A DNA stretch of 34,682 nt from Mucilaginibacter sp. (GCA_028288125.1 JAQBOH010000093.1:1-34682); one strand, 5' to 3'. Shown: positions 23,555 to 32,345, counted from the stretch's first letter. Numbers and translations are program-made. Notes: a model not told the origin generated them from the letters alone.

Positions 23555-24079
23555 ATGAACCCATTTGCTTATTTATTCCAGGATTGGCAGGCCAACCGGC
23601 GAAATTTTAAAGGGCAACTGGTTATGTTTTTATTCCGGCTGCTGCAGGCCTTTAATCGGTACACCATCACCAAGATCATATTTTTCCCATATCTTATGCT
23701 ATACAGATTTTGCGTAGAGTGGGTATTGTGTATTGAGCTTCCGCGGAAACTGGCCATCGGCAAAGGCCTGTCGCTTTACCACGGACAGGCCCTTATCGTG
23801 AATAAAGGAACCATTATCGGTGAAAATTGTGTATTGAGGAACTCTACGACCATTGGACATAAAAAACTGGCTGACGGCACGTTCAGCAAATGTCCCCGCA
23901 TCGGCAACAATGTGGATATAGGGGCTAATGTGTGTATTATCGGCGACGTAACGATCGGAGATAACGTGGTGATCGGCGCGGGCAGCGTGGTTATTAAAGA
24001 CGTACCTTCCGGTTGCATTGCGGTGGGTAACCCGGCGAAAGTTTTGGAAGAAAAAGCTCCGGCAAACCAGCATAGCTAA
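23555..24079 (+). CDS. Hexapeptide-repeat O-acetyltransferase (serine acetyltransferase-like)
   Basis: A 174-aa protein with an N-terminal helical region and a left-handed beta-helix of hexapeptide repeats from about residue 75 (I-G-K-G-L, I-G-E-N-C, I-G-N-N-V, I-G-A-N-V, I-G-D-V-T, I-G-D-N-V, I-G-A-G-S). It closes with V-x-x-x-D-V-P-x-x-x-x-A-V-G-N-P-A-K-V. The catalytic histidine is probably the H in L-Y-H-G-Q-A, with another in T-I-G-H-K. It resembles serine acetyltransferase but is short, and its place among glycosyltransferases suggests O-acetylation of a sugar. A methyltransferase gene follows 16 bases later. Confidence 0.88.
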   Translation: MNPFAYLFQDWQANRRNFKGQLVMFLFRLLQAFNRYTITKIIFFPYLMLYRFCVEWVLCIELPRKLAIGKGLSLYHGQALIVNKGTIIGENCVLRNSTTIGHKKLADGTFSKCPRIGNNVDIGANVCIIGDVTIGDNVVIGAGSVVIKDVPSGCIAVGNPAKVLEEKAPANQHS

Positions 24080-24095
24080 AACAGCGTATAAATTA

Positions 24096-24842
24096 ATGGA
24101 ACAAAATTTAACTGACCGGGCCTTCTGGAAATCATTTTGGGAATCTAAAAAAGACCTGATCTTTCATATAAAACCCGGCTATATTTTTGGCGACATCCTG
24201 GCTAAGCTGATTGCTGAAAAAAATATCAAAACCGCTATCGAACTGGGTGGTTTCCCGGGATATTATGCCACTTATCTTAAAAAATACCAGCATCTTGAAA
24301 CTACCTTATTTGACTATTATATACACGATGGATTAATTGACCAGTTGCTTAAAAAGAACGGGCTTCAGCACGGCGATATTCAAATTATCGAAGCCGATCT
24401 TTTCACTTATAAGCCCGGGAAATTTTACGATATGGTATTGTCGTTCGGATTAATTGAGCATTTTAACGATACTAAATCCATCATTGAAACACATCTTCAA
24501 TTTTTAAAACCGGGCGGCGTTCTGTTTATAACCCTGCCTAATTTTAAAGGAGTTAACGGGTGGGTACAGCGTAAATTTGATCGTGATAATTACGATAAGC
24601 ACAATATCAGCAGCATGGATACACAGTTGCTGGCTGATCATTGCCGGACTTTAGGTCTTACCCAAGTCGAGGCTTATTACCATGGCAGGTTCAGCACCTG
24701 GCTCGAAAACCGCTCGCAGCAAGGCGGAATGGTTAAGGCCCTGGTTAAAACGATCTGGCTAGCCGGCAAGGTGTTAACCAAAATCATCCCGTTTGAAAGT
24801 AAGGCGCTGTCGCCTTATATCGTGGTCAAGGCTGTAAAGTAA
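24096..24842 (+). CDS. Class I SAM-dependent methyltransferase
   Basis: A 248-aa protein with a variant motif I (T-A-I-E-L-G-G-F-P-G-Y-Y), an acidic residue ending strand 2 (T-T-L-F-D-Y-Y), L-S-F-G-L-I-E-H-F as motif II, and L-K-P-G-G-V-L-F-I-T-L-P as post II. The L-I-E-H-F form groups it with methyltransferases found in glycan clusters. I chose the ATG at 24096 (MEQNLTDRAFW); a longer frame from 24018 would overlap the acetyltransferase heavily. The methyl acceptor is unknown. Confidence 0.85.
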   Translation: MEQNLTDRAFWKSFWESKKDLIFHIKPGYIFGDILAKLIAEKNIKTAIELGGFPGYYATYLKKYQHLETTLFDYYIHDGLIDQLLKKNGLQHGDIQIIEADLFTYKPGKFYDMVLSFGLIEHFNDTKSIIETHLQFLKPGGVLFITLPNFKGVNGWVQRKFDRDNYDKHNISSMDTQLLADHCRTLGLTQVEAYYHGRFSTWLENRSQQGGMVKALVKTIWLAGKVLTKIIPFESKALSPYIVVKAVK

Positions 24843-24894
24843 AATGCAACAAATTCACCATTTGGTTGTCTAACTATAAACCAGACTTAAAACC

Positions 24895-25179
24895 ATGATA
24901 AGCCGTCATACCATATTACTTAAAATAATATCTATCATTATAACATTCTATTTACTATACCTGATCATTTCGGTGCTTATATATAATGATTATTTGAATT
25001 CAATTGTACCGGGCTGGCATAAAACAGTGTATTCAATGGGCGAGGTATTGCGGATATCCATTCTTGTTGGCTTCTCTGCTATTTTAACGTATTTTTTGTA
25101 CACACTCATTCTCAGGCTTCTGATGTTTCTTTGGCTAAAGGCATATCCAGTAAGTAATACACATCGAAAGAAGGTGTAA
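24895..25179 (+). CDS. Small membrane protein, unknown
   Basis: A 94-aa protein with two hydrophobic helices (about residues 9-29 and 51-78) and a basic C-terminus (NTHRKKV). No family is recognised. It lies 52 bases after the methyltransferase on the same strand and 34 bases before the end of a convergent glycosyltransferase gene, so it may be the last gene of the acetyltransferase-methyltransferase unit. Its base composition resembles the neighbours. Confidence 0.6.
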   Translation: MISRHTILLKIISIIITFYLLYLIISVLIYNDYLNSIVPGWHKTVYSMGEVLRISILVGFSAILTYFLYTLILRLLMFLWLKAYPVSNTHRKKV

Positions 25180-25213
25180 GGAATAGTTCCCCCGGCATCG
25201 CCACGAGAAGTTG

Positions 25214-26134
25214 TTATGCTTTTTTTGCAAGATATTTTAATTGCATCTGCTTCACAAACCGCAATCCCCGTTGTAATAAATTGCCTTTCCGGTTTTTGAG
25301 GAATTGTTTAATGGCGTAGTAAGCCTGCTGGTTTTCCTTAATTTCAGTTGGAAACTGGGTTACAGGATGATTTGCTATCTGTACATGATAAATATTTTCC
25401 CTGTTGGAGTGAATGCCGGTTCCGTCATTCCCGATATTATGAATAAGTGAAGTTGAGGGATTTAAAGTTAAGCCGCCTTTTAAAAAGATAGAGGCATACC
25501 AGCGTATAGCCCATGAATCATTTTTTCCGGCTTTGAATCCTTCCATCTGCTTCCAGAAATTCATTGTTCCTTCGATAGAAAATTGGCTGATCCTCCTGGC
25601 ATCGAACTGGTTGATCAACTTGCCGGCATCTGGCTCAAAATCTTTCCAGGCGCGCGCCCATGTCGCCCACCCCCAGCTGGTGGCCGCCCTGAAAAAAAAG
25701 GTTTGCGGCAGGTTTTTATCATGCAGGTTATACATGTACGCGCCAATGTGCATTACTTTTGCTTCATCGGCGTAACGGGTGAGCGCCTCGTTAAAATACT
25801 GCAATGTAAAGGGCGACGAAACGAGGTCATCCTCAAATACGATAACCTTGCCGTATTCATTCACTAACTGGGTAACACCGCTGATGATGGAATTGGCGAG
25901 CCCGAGGTTTTCTTTACGTTCAATAACCTTTACGGTTTTAAAGCCATCGATCTTTTTCAACAATTGCCTTACCTCGTCTACTTTTGCTTTTTCATTATCT
26001 GTTTTTGCGGCGTCACAGAAAATAAAAAGCCGCGATTCATCAGCCAGTAAGTTTTTTTGTAGGTAAGATATGGTCCGCCGGGTGTGTTCGGGCCGGTTAT
26101 AAACAAATAAGGCTATCGGGGCAGGGTTTTGCAT
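25214..26134 (-). CDS. GT-A glycosyltransferase of the GNT-I-like group
   Basis: A 306-aa protein starting P-I-A-L-F-V-Y-N-R-P-E-H-T, with E-N-L-G-L-A-N-S-I and the metal-binding V-F-E-D-D-L-V-S-S segment at about residues 98-106. W-G-W-A-T-W is followed by W-A-x-R-W-Y-A-S. The E-D-D motif and W-G-W-A-T-W are characteristic of bacterial proteins related to N-acetylglucosaminyltransferase I and found in polysaccharide clusters. The sugar is unknown. It is the last gene of the minus-strand glycan run, 100 bases after a methyltransferase. Confidence 0.87.
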   Translation of the reverse strand: MQNPAPIALFVYNRPEHTRRTISYLQKNLLADESRLFIFCDAAKTDNEKAKVDEVRQLLKKIDGFKTVKVIERKENLGLANSIISGVTQLVNEYGKVIVFEDDLVSSPFTLQYFNEALTRYADEAKVMHIGAYMYNLHDKNLPQTFFFRAATSWGWATWARAWKDFEPDAGKLINQFDARRISQFSIEGTMNFWKQMEGFKAGKNDSWAIRWYASIFLKGGLTLNPSTSLIHNIGNDGTGIHSNRENIYHVQIANHPVTQFPTEIKENQQAYYAIKQFLKNRKGNLLQRGLRFVKQMQLKYLAKKA

Positions 26135-26138
26135 GAAA

Positions 26139-26190
26139 TGAACACTAATTTCCTCTAATTTATACGAATTTCACGAATTCAAATTCAAGC
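26139..26190. repeat. Degenerate tandem words in the gap before the GNT-I-like gene
   Basis: The gap 26135-26234 contains successive words CACTAATTT, CCTCTAATTT, ATACGAATTT, CACGAATTC, AAATTC, with a period near 10 bases. It resembles a word repeat that I recall in Bacteroidota intergenic DNA. No coding potential is seen. Confidence 0.45.
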
Positions 26191-26234
26191 GTATTAATCC
26201 GCGTTTTATTAATTTTTCTTTAGCTAATTGCGGT

Positions 26235-27008
26235 TTAGAATATATTTACCTGGTTGTCAGCCTTCCTGCACAGCACAGTATAAGCATTTGCAAATTTCTC
26301 CTCTAGTTTTTTGCCGAAAAGTTTAGTTAGGGTATTTTTAATTGTGAACTCCAACGAAATTTTCAAATTGGTAATTAACCCTTTCGGTTTTTTTTGGTTG
26401 ATGTAGGTATTGAATTTAGTCACTTCCGGCTCTATCATTGACGTTAGGTCTTTTTCCAGTTCAAATCCTTCTGTACCTAACAGGTACCGTAACGACGTTG
26501 GTGTATACACGTTGATGTGGCCATAAGCTAAAAAGTGCTTGATGCGGATATCTACGCCCTTCCGGTAATCAAGGGGAACCTCAATAACAAAATGACGGGC
26601 AACGCGCTTCATTTCGCGCAGCAACATGCGCTCGTGCTCAACATGCTCTAACACATGCGAAAGTATGATAAGGTCAAAGCCATCATCTTCAAACGGCAAC
26701 CGGTAGCCATCAAACAGCTGTACAGATAACAGGTTATTGATATTCCGTGACAGGATATGCCCTACCCCGCTTTCCGATATTTCAACGGCATGATATTCGG
26801 GCGCGAAATTCTGGTCGGCCAACAGTTTTAAGATACTGCCATCGCCGGCGCCGACTTCGAGCACTCTTTTGAACGTATGGCCCTTGCAAACAGCTATGAT
26901 ATGCTGCGCTTTGTAAGTAGCGCCCAGCATCCGCCACGCTTCATCATGTTCCTGGTAGAACCCATCGTACGCGTTTTTGATATTGCCGCTTGTGAAAGAT
27001 TGATGCAT
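26235..27008 (-). CDS. Class I SAM-dependent methyltransferase
   Basis: A 257-aa protein with motif I V-L-E-V-G-A-G-D-G-S (about residues 49-58), A-V-E-I-S as the strand-2 acidic end, P-F-E-D-D-G-F-D-L-I-I-L-S-H-V-L-E-H-V as motifs I'/II, and a post-II F-V-I-E-V-P-L-D. The late region does not suggest a specific acceptor. It lies 81 bases after the flippase gene. A near-consensus -7 element is 6 bases from its ATG, so it could also be transcribed separately with the glycosyltransferase that follows. Confidence 0.87.
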   Translation of the reverse strand: MHQSFTSGNIKNAYDGFYQEHDEAWRMLGATYKAQHIIAVCKGHTFKRVLEVGAGDGSILKLLADQNFAPEYHAVEISESGVGHILSRNINNLLSVQLFDGYRLPFEDDGFDLIILSHVLEHVEHERMLLREMKRVARHFVIEVPLDYRKGVDIRIKHFLAYGHINVYTPTSLRYLLGTEGFELEKDLTSMIEPEVTKFNTYINQKKPKGLITNLKISLEFTIKNTLTKLFGKKLEEKFANAYTVLCRKADNQVNIF

Positions 27009-27014
27009 AATACG

Positions 27015-27022
27015 CGAAGATA
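27015..27022 (-). promoter_or_regulatory. Near-consensus -7 element before the methyltransferase
   Basis: The minus strand reads TATCTTCG, one mismatch from TAnnTTTG, six bases before the ATG at 27008. This would give a leaderless or nearly leaderless mRNA. Confidence 0.3.
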
Positions 27023-27089
27023 AAATTTTAGCTTCACTTGTATCATTTTTAGACTGGTTAGTCGCCGAAAAATATCAGCAGATACCGTT

Positions 27090-28577
27090 TTAAGTTAATT
27101 TGGAGAAAATCTTATTGAAAGTATCGTTTATATCTTCTGATATCTTCAGCTTGTAAGCTAACAGACAATAAATTAGCAGTACAATAACCGAGCGATAAAC
27201 TGTGTCAAACCAAATATTGGCTGTTAATGGCAGATATATGCCAACGAAAAAAGCAACCAGGCTGATGCCGACAATTAATAGGTGGGATTTTCCAAAAGGC
27301 TGCAGTCCAAACTTAATTTTAACAAACAGCCAGTAGGCGAAATTAAGGAGTAACATCGTCAGAAAATAAGAAAAGGCCGCTCCCATCATGCCGATTCGCG
27401 GAATGAGCAGCCAATTAGATAAAACGCAAAAAACAACGGCCGAAACAATAAAGACTGTGGTTAAACGGTAATACTTTGATACATTCATTATATAGCCGTT
27501 TAACCCGCCCGTCATGTCAACCAAAAAGGCAAGTCCAACAACAATAAAAACATCGAAATAATTAGCATACTGAGGCTTATGCAGCAGCATAACGATAAAA
27601 GGCTTATTTATAATTAAACCAATGAACAGGAGGCAGCCGATCAGCATTTGCACTACAGATGTTTTGTAATATATTTTACCAATTTTGGCCAGATCATTGG
27701 TAACCCACGACTGTGCAACTATTTGAAGGGATGTACGGCTCATGGCTTTGGCAGGTAGGCTGATCACCACGGCTATGCTAAAAAACGTGGCGTAAATCCC
27801 GACAAAGCTTAATGACTCGGTTGTGAGCAGACTTAACATAATGATGTCAAGGTTTTGTATCATTACGAACGAACTGCCGCTTAAAACAGTAAAAATTCCA
27901 TAGCTTATAAATGTCTTCCTTTCGTCTAGTAATTGCGGCATTATTGGAGCAAACTTAAAATGCCGTCCTTTCGCAACACTAAAAAACAACATCAATATAA
28001 TAACCACATTTGCTATAATATATATGAGCAAAAAATCGTGATAACTAATTACGGCAGCCGCAATAAGCAATATGCTTATTAAAGTGAACAAGCGAAGCAC
28101 CACTTCGCGAAGGAACGAGGAAAATACATTTTTAAATACCGTAAGGGCCATGCTCTCGAGCACAGCGAAAACCATCGTTAAAAAAGATAAAGGAACCAGG
28201 TAATAAAAATATTTAACCAATAAAGCGGCACCCTTATTTTCCTTATAAAAGTTGATAATTGAATTCCTGAACAGTAAGAACAGGGCAGTAAATATGGCAA
28301 AACTAATGAGACTCCAGATAGTTACAAGGGTGGCAAAACCGCCGTGCCGCTTATCATCACTGCGGTAATAGGGAAAGTATTTAAGGATAACATTACTGAT
28401 GCCCAGCGAAGCAATTTGCGCGTATAATAACGAAATAGCTATCATCAGCGAAAAGAAGCCGATCTCCTCAATGCTTAAAAACCGCTGAAATAAAATGATA
28501 AGATTAAAGAAACCTAAAGCAGTACCTGCATAAAGTATCAGGCTATTGTAGAATCCCTGCCTTTTTAATAGGTTCAT
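27090..28577 (-). CDS. Wzx-type polysaccharide flippase (MOP superfamily)
   Basis: A 495-aa integral membrane protein with about 14 hydrophobic helices. It starts L-x-R-Q-G-F-Y-N-S-L-x-x-Y-x-G and has R-F-L-S-I-E-E-I-G-F-F at helix 1-2, the pattern of Wzx/RfbX and other MOP-family exporters. The P-A-K-A-M-S-R-T-S segment lies in the middle and Y-R-L-T-T-V-F near helix 10. Such proteins move lipid-linked oligosaccharides across the inner membrane. It overlaps the upstream GT4 gene by four bases (ATGA). No Wzy-like polymerase or Wzz-like chain regulator lies nearby. Confidence 0.88.
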   Translation of the reverse strand: MNLLKRQGFYNSLILYAGTALGFFNLIILFQRFLSIEEIGFFSLMIAISLLYAQIASLGISNVILKYFPYYRSDDKRHGGFATLVTIWSLISFAIFTALFLLFRNSIINFYKENKGAALLVKYFYYLVPLSFLTMVFAVLESMALTVFKNVFSSFLREVVLRLFTLISILLIAAAVISYHDFLLIYIIANVVIILMLFFSVAKGRHFKFAPIMPQLLDERKTFISYGIFTVLSGSSFVMIQNLDIIMLSLLTTESLSFVGIYATFFSIAVVISLPAKAMSRTSLQIVAQSWVTNDLAKIGKIYYKTSVVQMLIGCLLFIGLIINKPFIVMLLHKPQYANYFDVFIVVGLAFLVDMTGGLNGYIMNVSKYYRLTTVFIVSAVVFCVLSNWLLIPRIGMMGAAFSYFLTMLLLNFAYWLFVKIKFGLQPFGKSHLLIVGISLVAFFVGIYLPLTANIWFDTVYRSVIVLLIYCLLAYKLKISEDINDTFNKIFSKLT

Positions 28578-29710
28578 TTATTTTTATTTGAAGATATACT
28601 ATTTTGGATGATATTATCCAGCAACGTCAGGCGAAGATTAACATTGTAATTATTTATCATATGTTCCCGTCCTGCTAGCCCAAGCTTTACAGCCAATGCT
28701 GCCGATGCCGATAATTCCATAATTTTTTCAGCCATTCCGCTTATATCATATTCATCTGTCAAAAAACCGGTTACTCCGTCTATAACCGCTTCTTTGATTC
28801 CCGCATGACGGGTTGAGACAACGGGTAAACCTGAGGAAGATGCTTCCAAAACCGTAACGGGCGTGCCCTCTTTGTCGCCGTTTTTAGCTGTTACCGAATG
28901 CTGCACAAAGCCACGCATCCTTTTCATCAGATCCCTGATCTCCACGGGTGTTTGAACGCCGGTTAATGTAATACGATCTTCAAGGCAAAGTTGATTAACA
29001 AGATTTTTTGTTTCGTTAAATAAAGGCCCGTCGCCAGCCATCCATAACCTTGCGTCAGGGTATTTTTCAGTAACAAGTTTAAATGCTTTAACCAGGGAAG
29101 CAGGCGATTTCTTTTCAACAAACCGGCCGACAAACAAAAAATCCCTTTTCGACGCGGAAATGTCCAGTAAAGGGAATGCCTTTGTATCCACGCCGCATGA
29201 TGCGTTATAAATCTTATCAGCCGGAGCGCCTATTTGCTTTAGGGTTTCGGCCATTTCTGCCGACACCGCGATAAATGCACTCGCGTATTTAAATGCCTCC
29301 TGGTAAAGTTCAGCATATTCCTTAATTGTTTCCCGATGATAAACGTCTGCACCGTGAAAATGTATAATAAGCGGTACCTGTGCCAGGCGGCAGGCTTCGG
29401 TGACAGAAGCGCCGACCATGCCATATTCTGCAAGCACAACGTCTATCTTTTCTTTGAGCAAGTAGCCAGTTAGCGCCTTAGTCCTGACTTGTATTTTTTT
29501 TCGCTTAAACAGTTTTTTCTGGACCAGGTAACTTAACAAGCCTAGCTTTGACCTGATCAAAGTTTTACCCTTGTCGTCATATACCGGAAAGGCCCCGCCA
29601 TATAACACTTTTTTATTGCCTGCCAGACCGTCAATATGCGCCTGCACAAAAGTTTCGGAAAAAGCGGATTTATTTGGCTTAATAATGCATAAATTATACT
29701 CTCCGCTCAT
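28574..29710 (-). CDS. Family 4 glycosyltransferase
   Basis: A 378-aa GT-B enzyme: H-F-H-G-A-D-V-Y-H-R in the acceptor domain, A-V-S-A-E-M-A-E-T-L, then donor-domain segments F-V-G-R-F-V-E-K-K-S and L-W-M-A-G-D-G-P-L. The catalytic-type segment is K-E-G-T-P-V-T-V-L-E-A-S-S-S-G-L-P-V-V-S-T. These fit GT4 enzymes of the WcaC/AmsD-like group. It starts 2 bases after a methyltransferase stop codon and overlaps the flippase, so all three are co-translated. The transferred sugar is unknown. Confidence 0.92.
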   Translation of the reverse strand: MSGEYNLCIIKPNKSAFSETFVQAHIDGLAGNKKVLYGGAFPVYDDKGKTLIRSKLGLLSYLVQKKLFKRKKIQVRTKALTGYLLKEKIDVVLAEYGMVGASVTEACRLAQVPLIIHFHGADVYHRETIKEYAELYQEAFKYASAFIAVSAEMAETLKQIGAPADKIYNASCGVDTKAFPLLDISASKRDFLFVGRFVEKKSPASLVKAFKLVTEKYPDARLWMAGDGPLFNETKNLVNQLCLEDRITLTGVQTPVEIRDLMKRMRGFVQHSVTAKNGDKEGTPVTVLEASSSGLPVVSTRHAGIKEAVIDGVTGFLTDEYDISGMAEKIMELSASAALAVKLGLAGREHMINNYNVNLRLTLLDNIIQNSISSNKNK

Positions 29711-29712
29711 AT

Positions 29713-30480
29713 TCAGCTCAATTTTCGGCGGACGTAATACTTGCGGAAAAAGCTTCCCAGCTTGTATTTTATTTTATTAACGATGCGGTTGCTTCGCTGC
29801 AGGGCGGTAACAGGTTTGTTTTGAAAAAATGCCGCCTCGAAATCGTCATTTTTTTCTAATACAATATGTGCATAATCACCAACATTCCACACGTTTTTTC
29901 TCTCATAAAGTATTACTTCAGTACCTGTATCACCGGCTAATTTACCAACTACCTCAAACGAAATATGCTCATCTACCGGTTGCATGGTCTCCGGCTTATT
30001 TATTAACGACCATTTTAGGTTATGCGGCGTAGGAACAGTTAAGATAACTTTCCCTTTGTTCCTTAATATTTTAGCGATAGCAGCATGAACGTCCGGCCGG
30101 TCGCTTACAGCGATATGTTCATAAACGTCCATAAAAACAATTAGATCAAACTGCTCATCAAATGTATCCGGGGTTAAAATAGACTCTTTAAAATTTAAAT
30201 TATCATCAGCAAACAGTTTTTGCGCTATCTGGATGGATAATGTACTGATATCAATTCCGGTAATAATAGCATCGGGCCAATGCTTATGCATTCGTGAACA
30301 AATACTGCCCATACCGCAGCCAACCTCTAAAATCCGCATCGGCTTTGCCGGTGCAAAACGTTTAATGGTTTCCCATCCAAATTCAATACGCGGATTTACG
30401 ATAATATAATCGTTGAGCTTGTTCTTTACATGCTCATCATAATAAGACACAACGGTTTCGCGGTTCAGATTTTCGTTCAT
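29713..30480 (-). CDS. Class I SAM-dependent methyltransferase
   Basis: A 255-aa protein with motif I I-L-E-V-G-C-G-M-G-S (about residues 50-59) and G-I-D-I-S as the strand-2 end. F-D-L-I-V-F-M-D-V-Y-E-H-I follows as motif II and G-K-V-I-L-T-V-P-T-P as post II. The Y-Y-D-E-H segment near the N-terminus is common in small-molecule or sugar methyltransferases. It opens the unit methyltransferase - GT4 - flippase and has a perfect -7 element upstream. The basic C-terminal tail (FFRKYYVRRKLS) could help membrane association. Confidence 0.88.
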   Translation of the reverse strand: MNENLNRETVVSYYDEHVKNKLNDYIIVNPRIEFGWETIKRFAPAKPMRILEVGCGMGSICSRMHKHWPDAIITGIDISTLSIQIAQKLFADDNLNFKESILTPDTFDEQFDLIVFMDVYEHIAVSDRPDVHAAIAKILRNKGKVILTVPTPHNLKWSLINKPETMQPVDEHISFEVVGKLAGDTGTEVILYERKNVWNVGDYAHIVLEKNDDFEAAFFQNKPVTALQRSNRIVNKIKYKLGSFFRKYYVRRKLS

Positions 30481-30517
30481 TACAAGTACAGGGAATGTGT
30501 TTAAAAGCTACGCTTTA

Positions 30518-30525
30518 CAAAGTTA
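30518..30525 (-). promoter_or_regulatory. Bacteroidota -7 element for the methyltransferase-GT4-flippase unit
   Basis: The minus strand reads TAACTTTG (TAnnTTTG), 37 bases before the ATG at 30480 and just downstream of the previous gene's stop at 30536. It suggests the unit can be transcribed independently. Confidence 0.5.
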
Positions 30526-30535
30526 CTTAAATAAA

Positions 30536-31219
30536 TTAAAAGGGTTTTTGAGCGACAATGACGTAAATAGCAGCATCGCGGTCCCGCTGCGCCTGGGAAT
30601 TAATTTTATTAAACAAGCTTACTAACGCCTGCATAACCAACGCAAAAGGAGGCACTAAAAACTTAGGCAGCTTTACACCAATGCCATCCTGAAACAATTG
30701 CAATCCGCTCGCGGCCAATCCCAAAATACCAAAAAATGAATTTATCTTAAATCCTTCGGCTTCAATGATCTTTCTTAAGCCCGCGCTTGTCCATCTCCAG
30801 TAGTCATAAGGTGTTGGATGATAAAACCAATGTCCATGGGTGCTTATAATAAGCGATCCGCCGGGTTTTAAAATGCGAAGGGCCTCCTGCAAATATCCTG
30901 CAGGTTTATCTACATGCTCCAATACCTGGGTTGATAATATGATATCGCAATAATTATCTGGTAACGTGGTCTTACTATCAAAATCAATAAAATGTTCGGC
31001 TTTCGGGTTTATACTTAAATCAACCCCCAAATACTTACCGGTTAAAGGCTCAATAATTGGGCGATAAGGCATATCGCCGCAGCCAAAATCAACAAGCAAC
31101 TTATCTTTATTTTGGTCGGTGAGAAGTTTTATTTCGTTAATTGTTGCATCCCTCAATTGGGTTAGCGTAACGTATCGGGTATGGAATATAGAGGGGTTTA
31201 ACCGGCTATTATCTTTCAT
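30536..31219 (-). CDS. Class I SAM-dependent methyltransferase
   Basis: A 227-aa protein with motif I L-L-V-D-F-G-C-G-D-M-P-Y (about residues 41-52), L-G-V-D-L-S as the strand-2 end, D-I-I-L-S-T-Q-V-L-E-H-V as motif II and L-K-P-G-G-S-L-I-I-S-T-H-G as post II. W-F-Y-H-P-T-P-Y-D-Y-W-R-W-T follows and is typical of glycan-cluster methyltransferases that act late in chain assembly. The role here is inferred from family only. It is the first gene of the minus-strand cluster, with an approximate -7 element (TATCTTGG) about 45 bases upstream. Confidence 0.88.
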   Translation of the reverse strand: MKDNSRLNPSIFHTRYVTLTQLRDATINEIKLLTDQNKDKLLVDFGCGDMPYRPIIEPLTGKYLGVDLSINPKAEHFIDFDSKTTLPDNYCDIILSTQVLEHVDKPAGYLQEALRILKPGGSLIISTHGHWFYHPTPYDYWRWTSAGLRKIIEAEGFKINSFFGILGLAASGLQLFQDGIGVKLPKFLVPPFALVMQALVSLFNKINSQAQRDRDAAIYVIVAQKPF

Positions 31220-31290
31220 GCGGCTAATTTAAATGTAATCAGGATACAGAATTAACTTTCCAAGATAAAAAATTCCACATATGACGTCTT

Positions 31291-31324
31291 AAAAATAGGA
31301 GAGGGCTTCCCCTCTCTTATTTTA
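31291..31324 (-). terminator. Intrinsic terminator of the LamG lipoprotein gene
   Basis: Arms 31292-31305 and 31310-31323 form a 14-bp stem with one G-T-type mismatch and a 4-nt loop; GAGAGGG pairs with CCCTCTC at its heart. On the minus strand it ends in TATTTTTA, a suitable T-tract. It lies 11 bases past the lipoprotein stop codon and separates it from the glycan cluster. Confidence 0.8.
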
Positions 31325-31334
31325 ACCTAAACGT

Positions 31335-32345
31335 TCAATAAGATAACGTGTACAACTTTTGTATTTCCGCAGAGCTGAGCACGCGGTTGTAAATGCGTAT
31401 ATCGTCGATTTTACCTTGTAAAAAGTAACCGCTTGTTGGTGCATTTATATTGTCGCGCCCGATATCAAGGTCGGAAACTATCGAGGAATTAGGAGGTGGG
31501 ATATTTGCGGTAGTACTCTCCAACGCTCCATTTAAGTATATTTTAACTTCTTGTTTATTAAAGCTATATACAGTTGTTATCATAACCCATTTTGAAATGC
31601 CGGTTAGTGATTTACTGGTAGCAAATGGGTCTGTACCGCCGTCGCCAAAATATGCAAGGCCGGGTCCGCTGATATAACCATTTCCCGTAACTGAATAACC
31701 CCATCCATCATTATTAGTCGATCCAGTCCTCTTAGACATTATGAACGAACCTGTTCCACCGCTATACTGATCAAGGTTAACCCATGAATTAAGCGTGAAA
31801 TCTGTATTGCTTAATCTTAAGGGCTGGTTGTCCTTTATAACTATATAACTATTTGCGCCATTAAAATAATAAGCTGAATTTGGTTTCCCAAATCTGTCCG
31901 AAGTTGATGCCGCATTATAAACGGTTCCGTTATACCCATTTCCCGATGAATCTACCGCACTGTTATTAAATGAATAATAAGCTATCAGTCCCAATTTTAA
32001 GTTATATATTACCGGCACTACTGTTACCAGGCAACTTATCGAAACAGTATTTACCTGGTTATTTACAGTGATTTTTGATGTACCCACCTTTAAGGCGGTG
32101 ATTTTTCCTAAATGTGTTACGGATATAACAGTAGTATCTGATGAGCTCCACTTTAATGAGGTGGTATCATAATCAGAAGGCGTAGTTTTGAAACTTATCT
32201 GACGTACCTCGCCAACCGTCATGGTAAGTGTATCCTTTCCTAAAAGGATGCTTCTTAACTCCTTATTGGAAACACTCTGAACGTCCTTTTTACATGCTGT
32301 AAACGAAAATATTGCCAATGCAAATAGGTAAAATGCTTTTTTCAT
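31335..32345 (-). CDS. Surface lipoprotein with Ig-like (BIG2) and LamG/concanavalin-like domains
   Basis: A 336-aa lipoprotein: signal peptide with lipobox F-T-A-C18-K-K. A bacterial Ig-like group 2 domain follows (about residues 32-108, with T-M-T-V-G-E-V-R-Q-I and L-K-W-S-S-S-D-T-T-V-I-S-V). The third part is a LamG/concanavalin-A-like jelly-roll (about 117-333), seen from A-Y-Y-S-F-N-N-S-A-V-D-S-S-G-N-G-Y-N-G and the closing G-K-I-D-D-I-R-I-Y-N-R-V-L-S-S-A-E-I. Such proteins are usually carbohydrate-binding or adhesive and may be exposed at the surface. The acceptor is unknown. It is transcribed alone; an imperfect -7 (TATTTTTT) lies in the upstream gap. Confidence 0.85.
   Translation of the reverse strand: MKKAFYLFALAIFSFTACKKDVQSVSNKELRSILLGKDTLTMTVGEVRQISFKTTPSDYDTTSLKWSSSDTTVISVTHLGKITALKVGTSKITVNNQVNTVSISCLVTVVPVIYNLKLGLIAYYSFNNSAVDSSGNGYNGTVYNAASTSDRFGKPNSAYYFNGANSYIVIKDNQPLRLSNTDFTLNSWVNLDQYSGGTGSFIMSKRTGSTNNDGWGYSVTGNGYISGPGLAYFGDGGTDPFATSKSLTGISKWVMITTVYSFNKQEVKIYLNGALESTTANIPPPNSSIVSDLDIGRDNINAPTSGYFLQGKIDDIRIYNRVLSSAEIQKLYTLSY

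Noticed and set aside
21424..31219. Defence or phage-derived island
   Set aside because: All recognised genes are glycan-assembly types. No nuclease, integrase or phage structural gene is present, and no att-like direct repeats were noticed.
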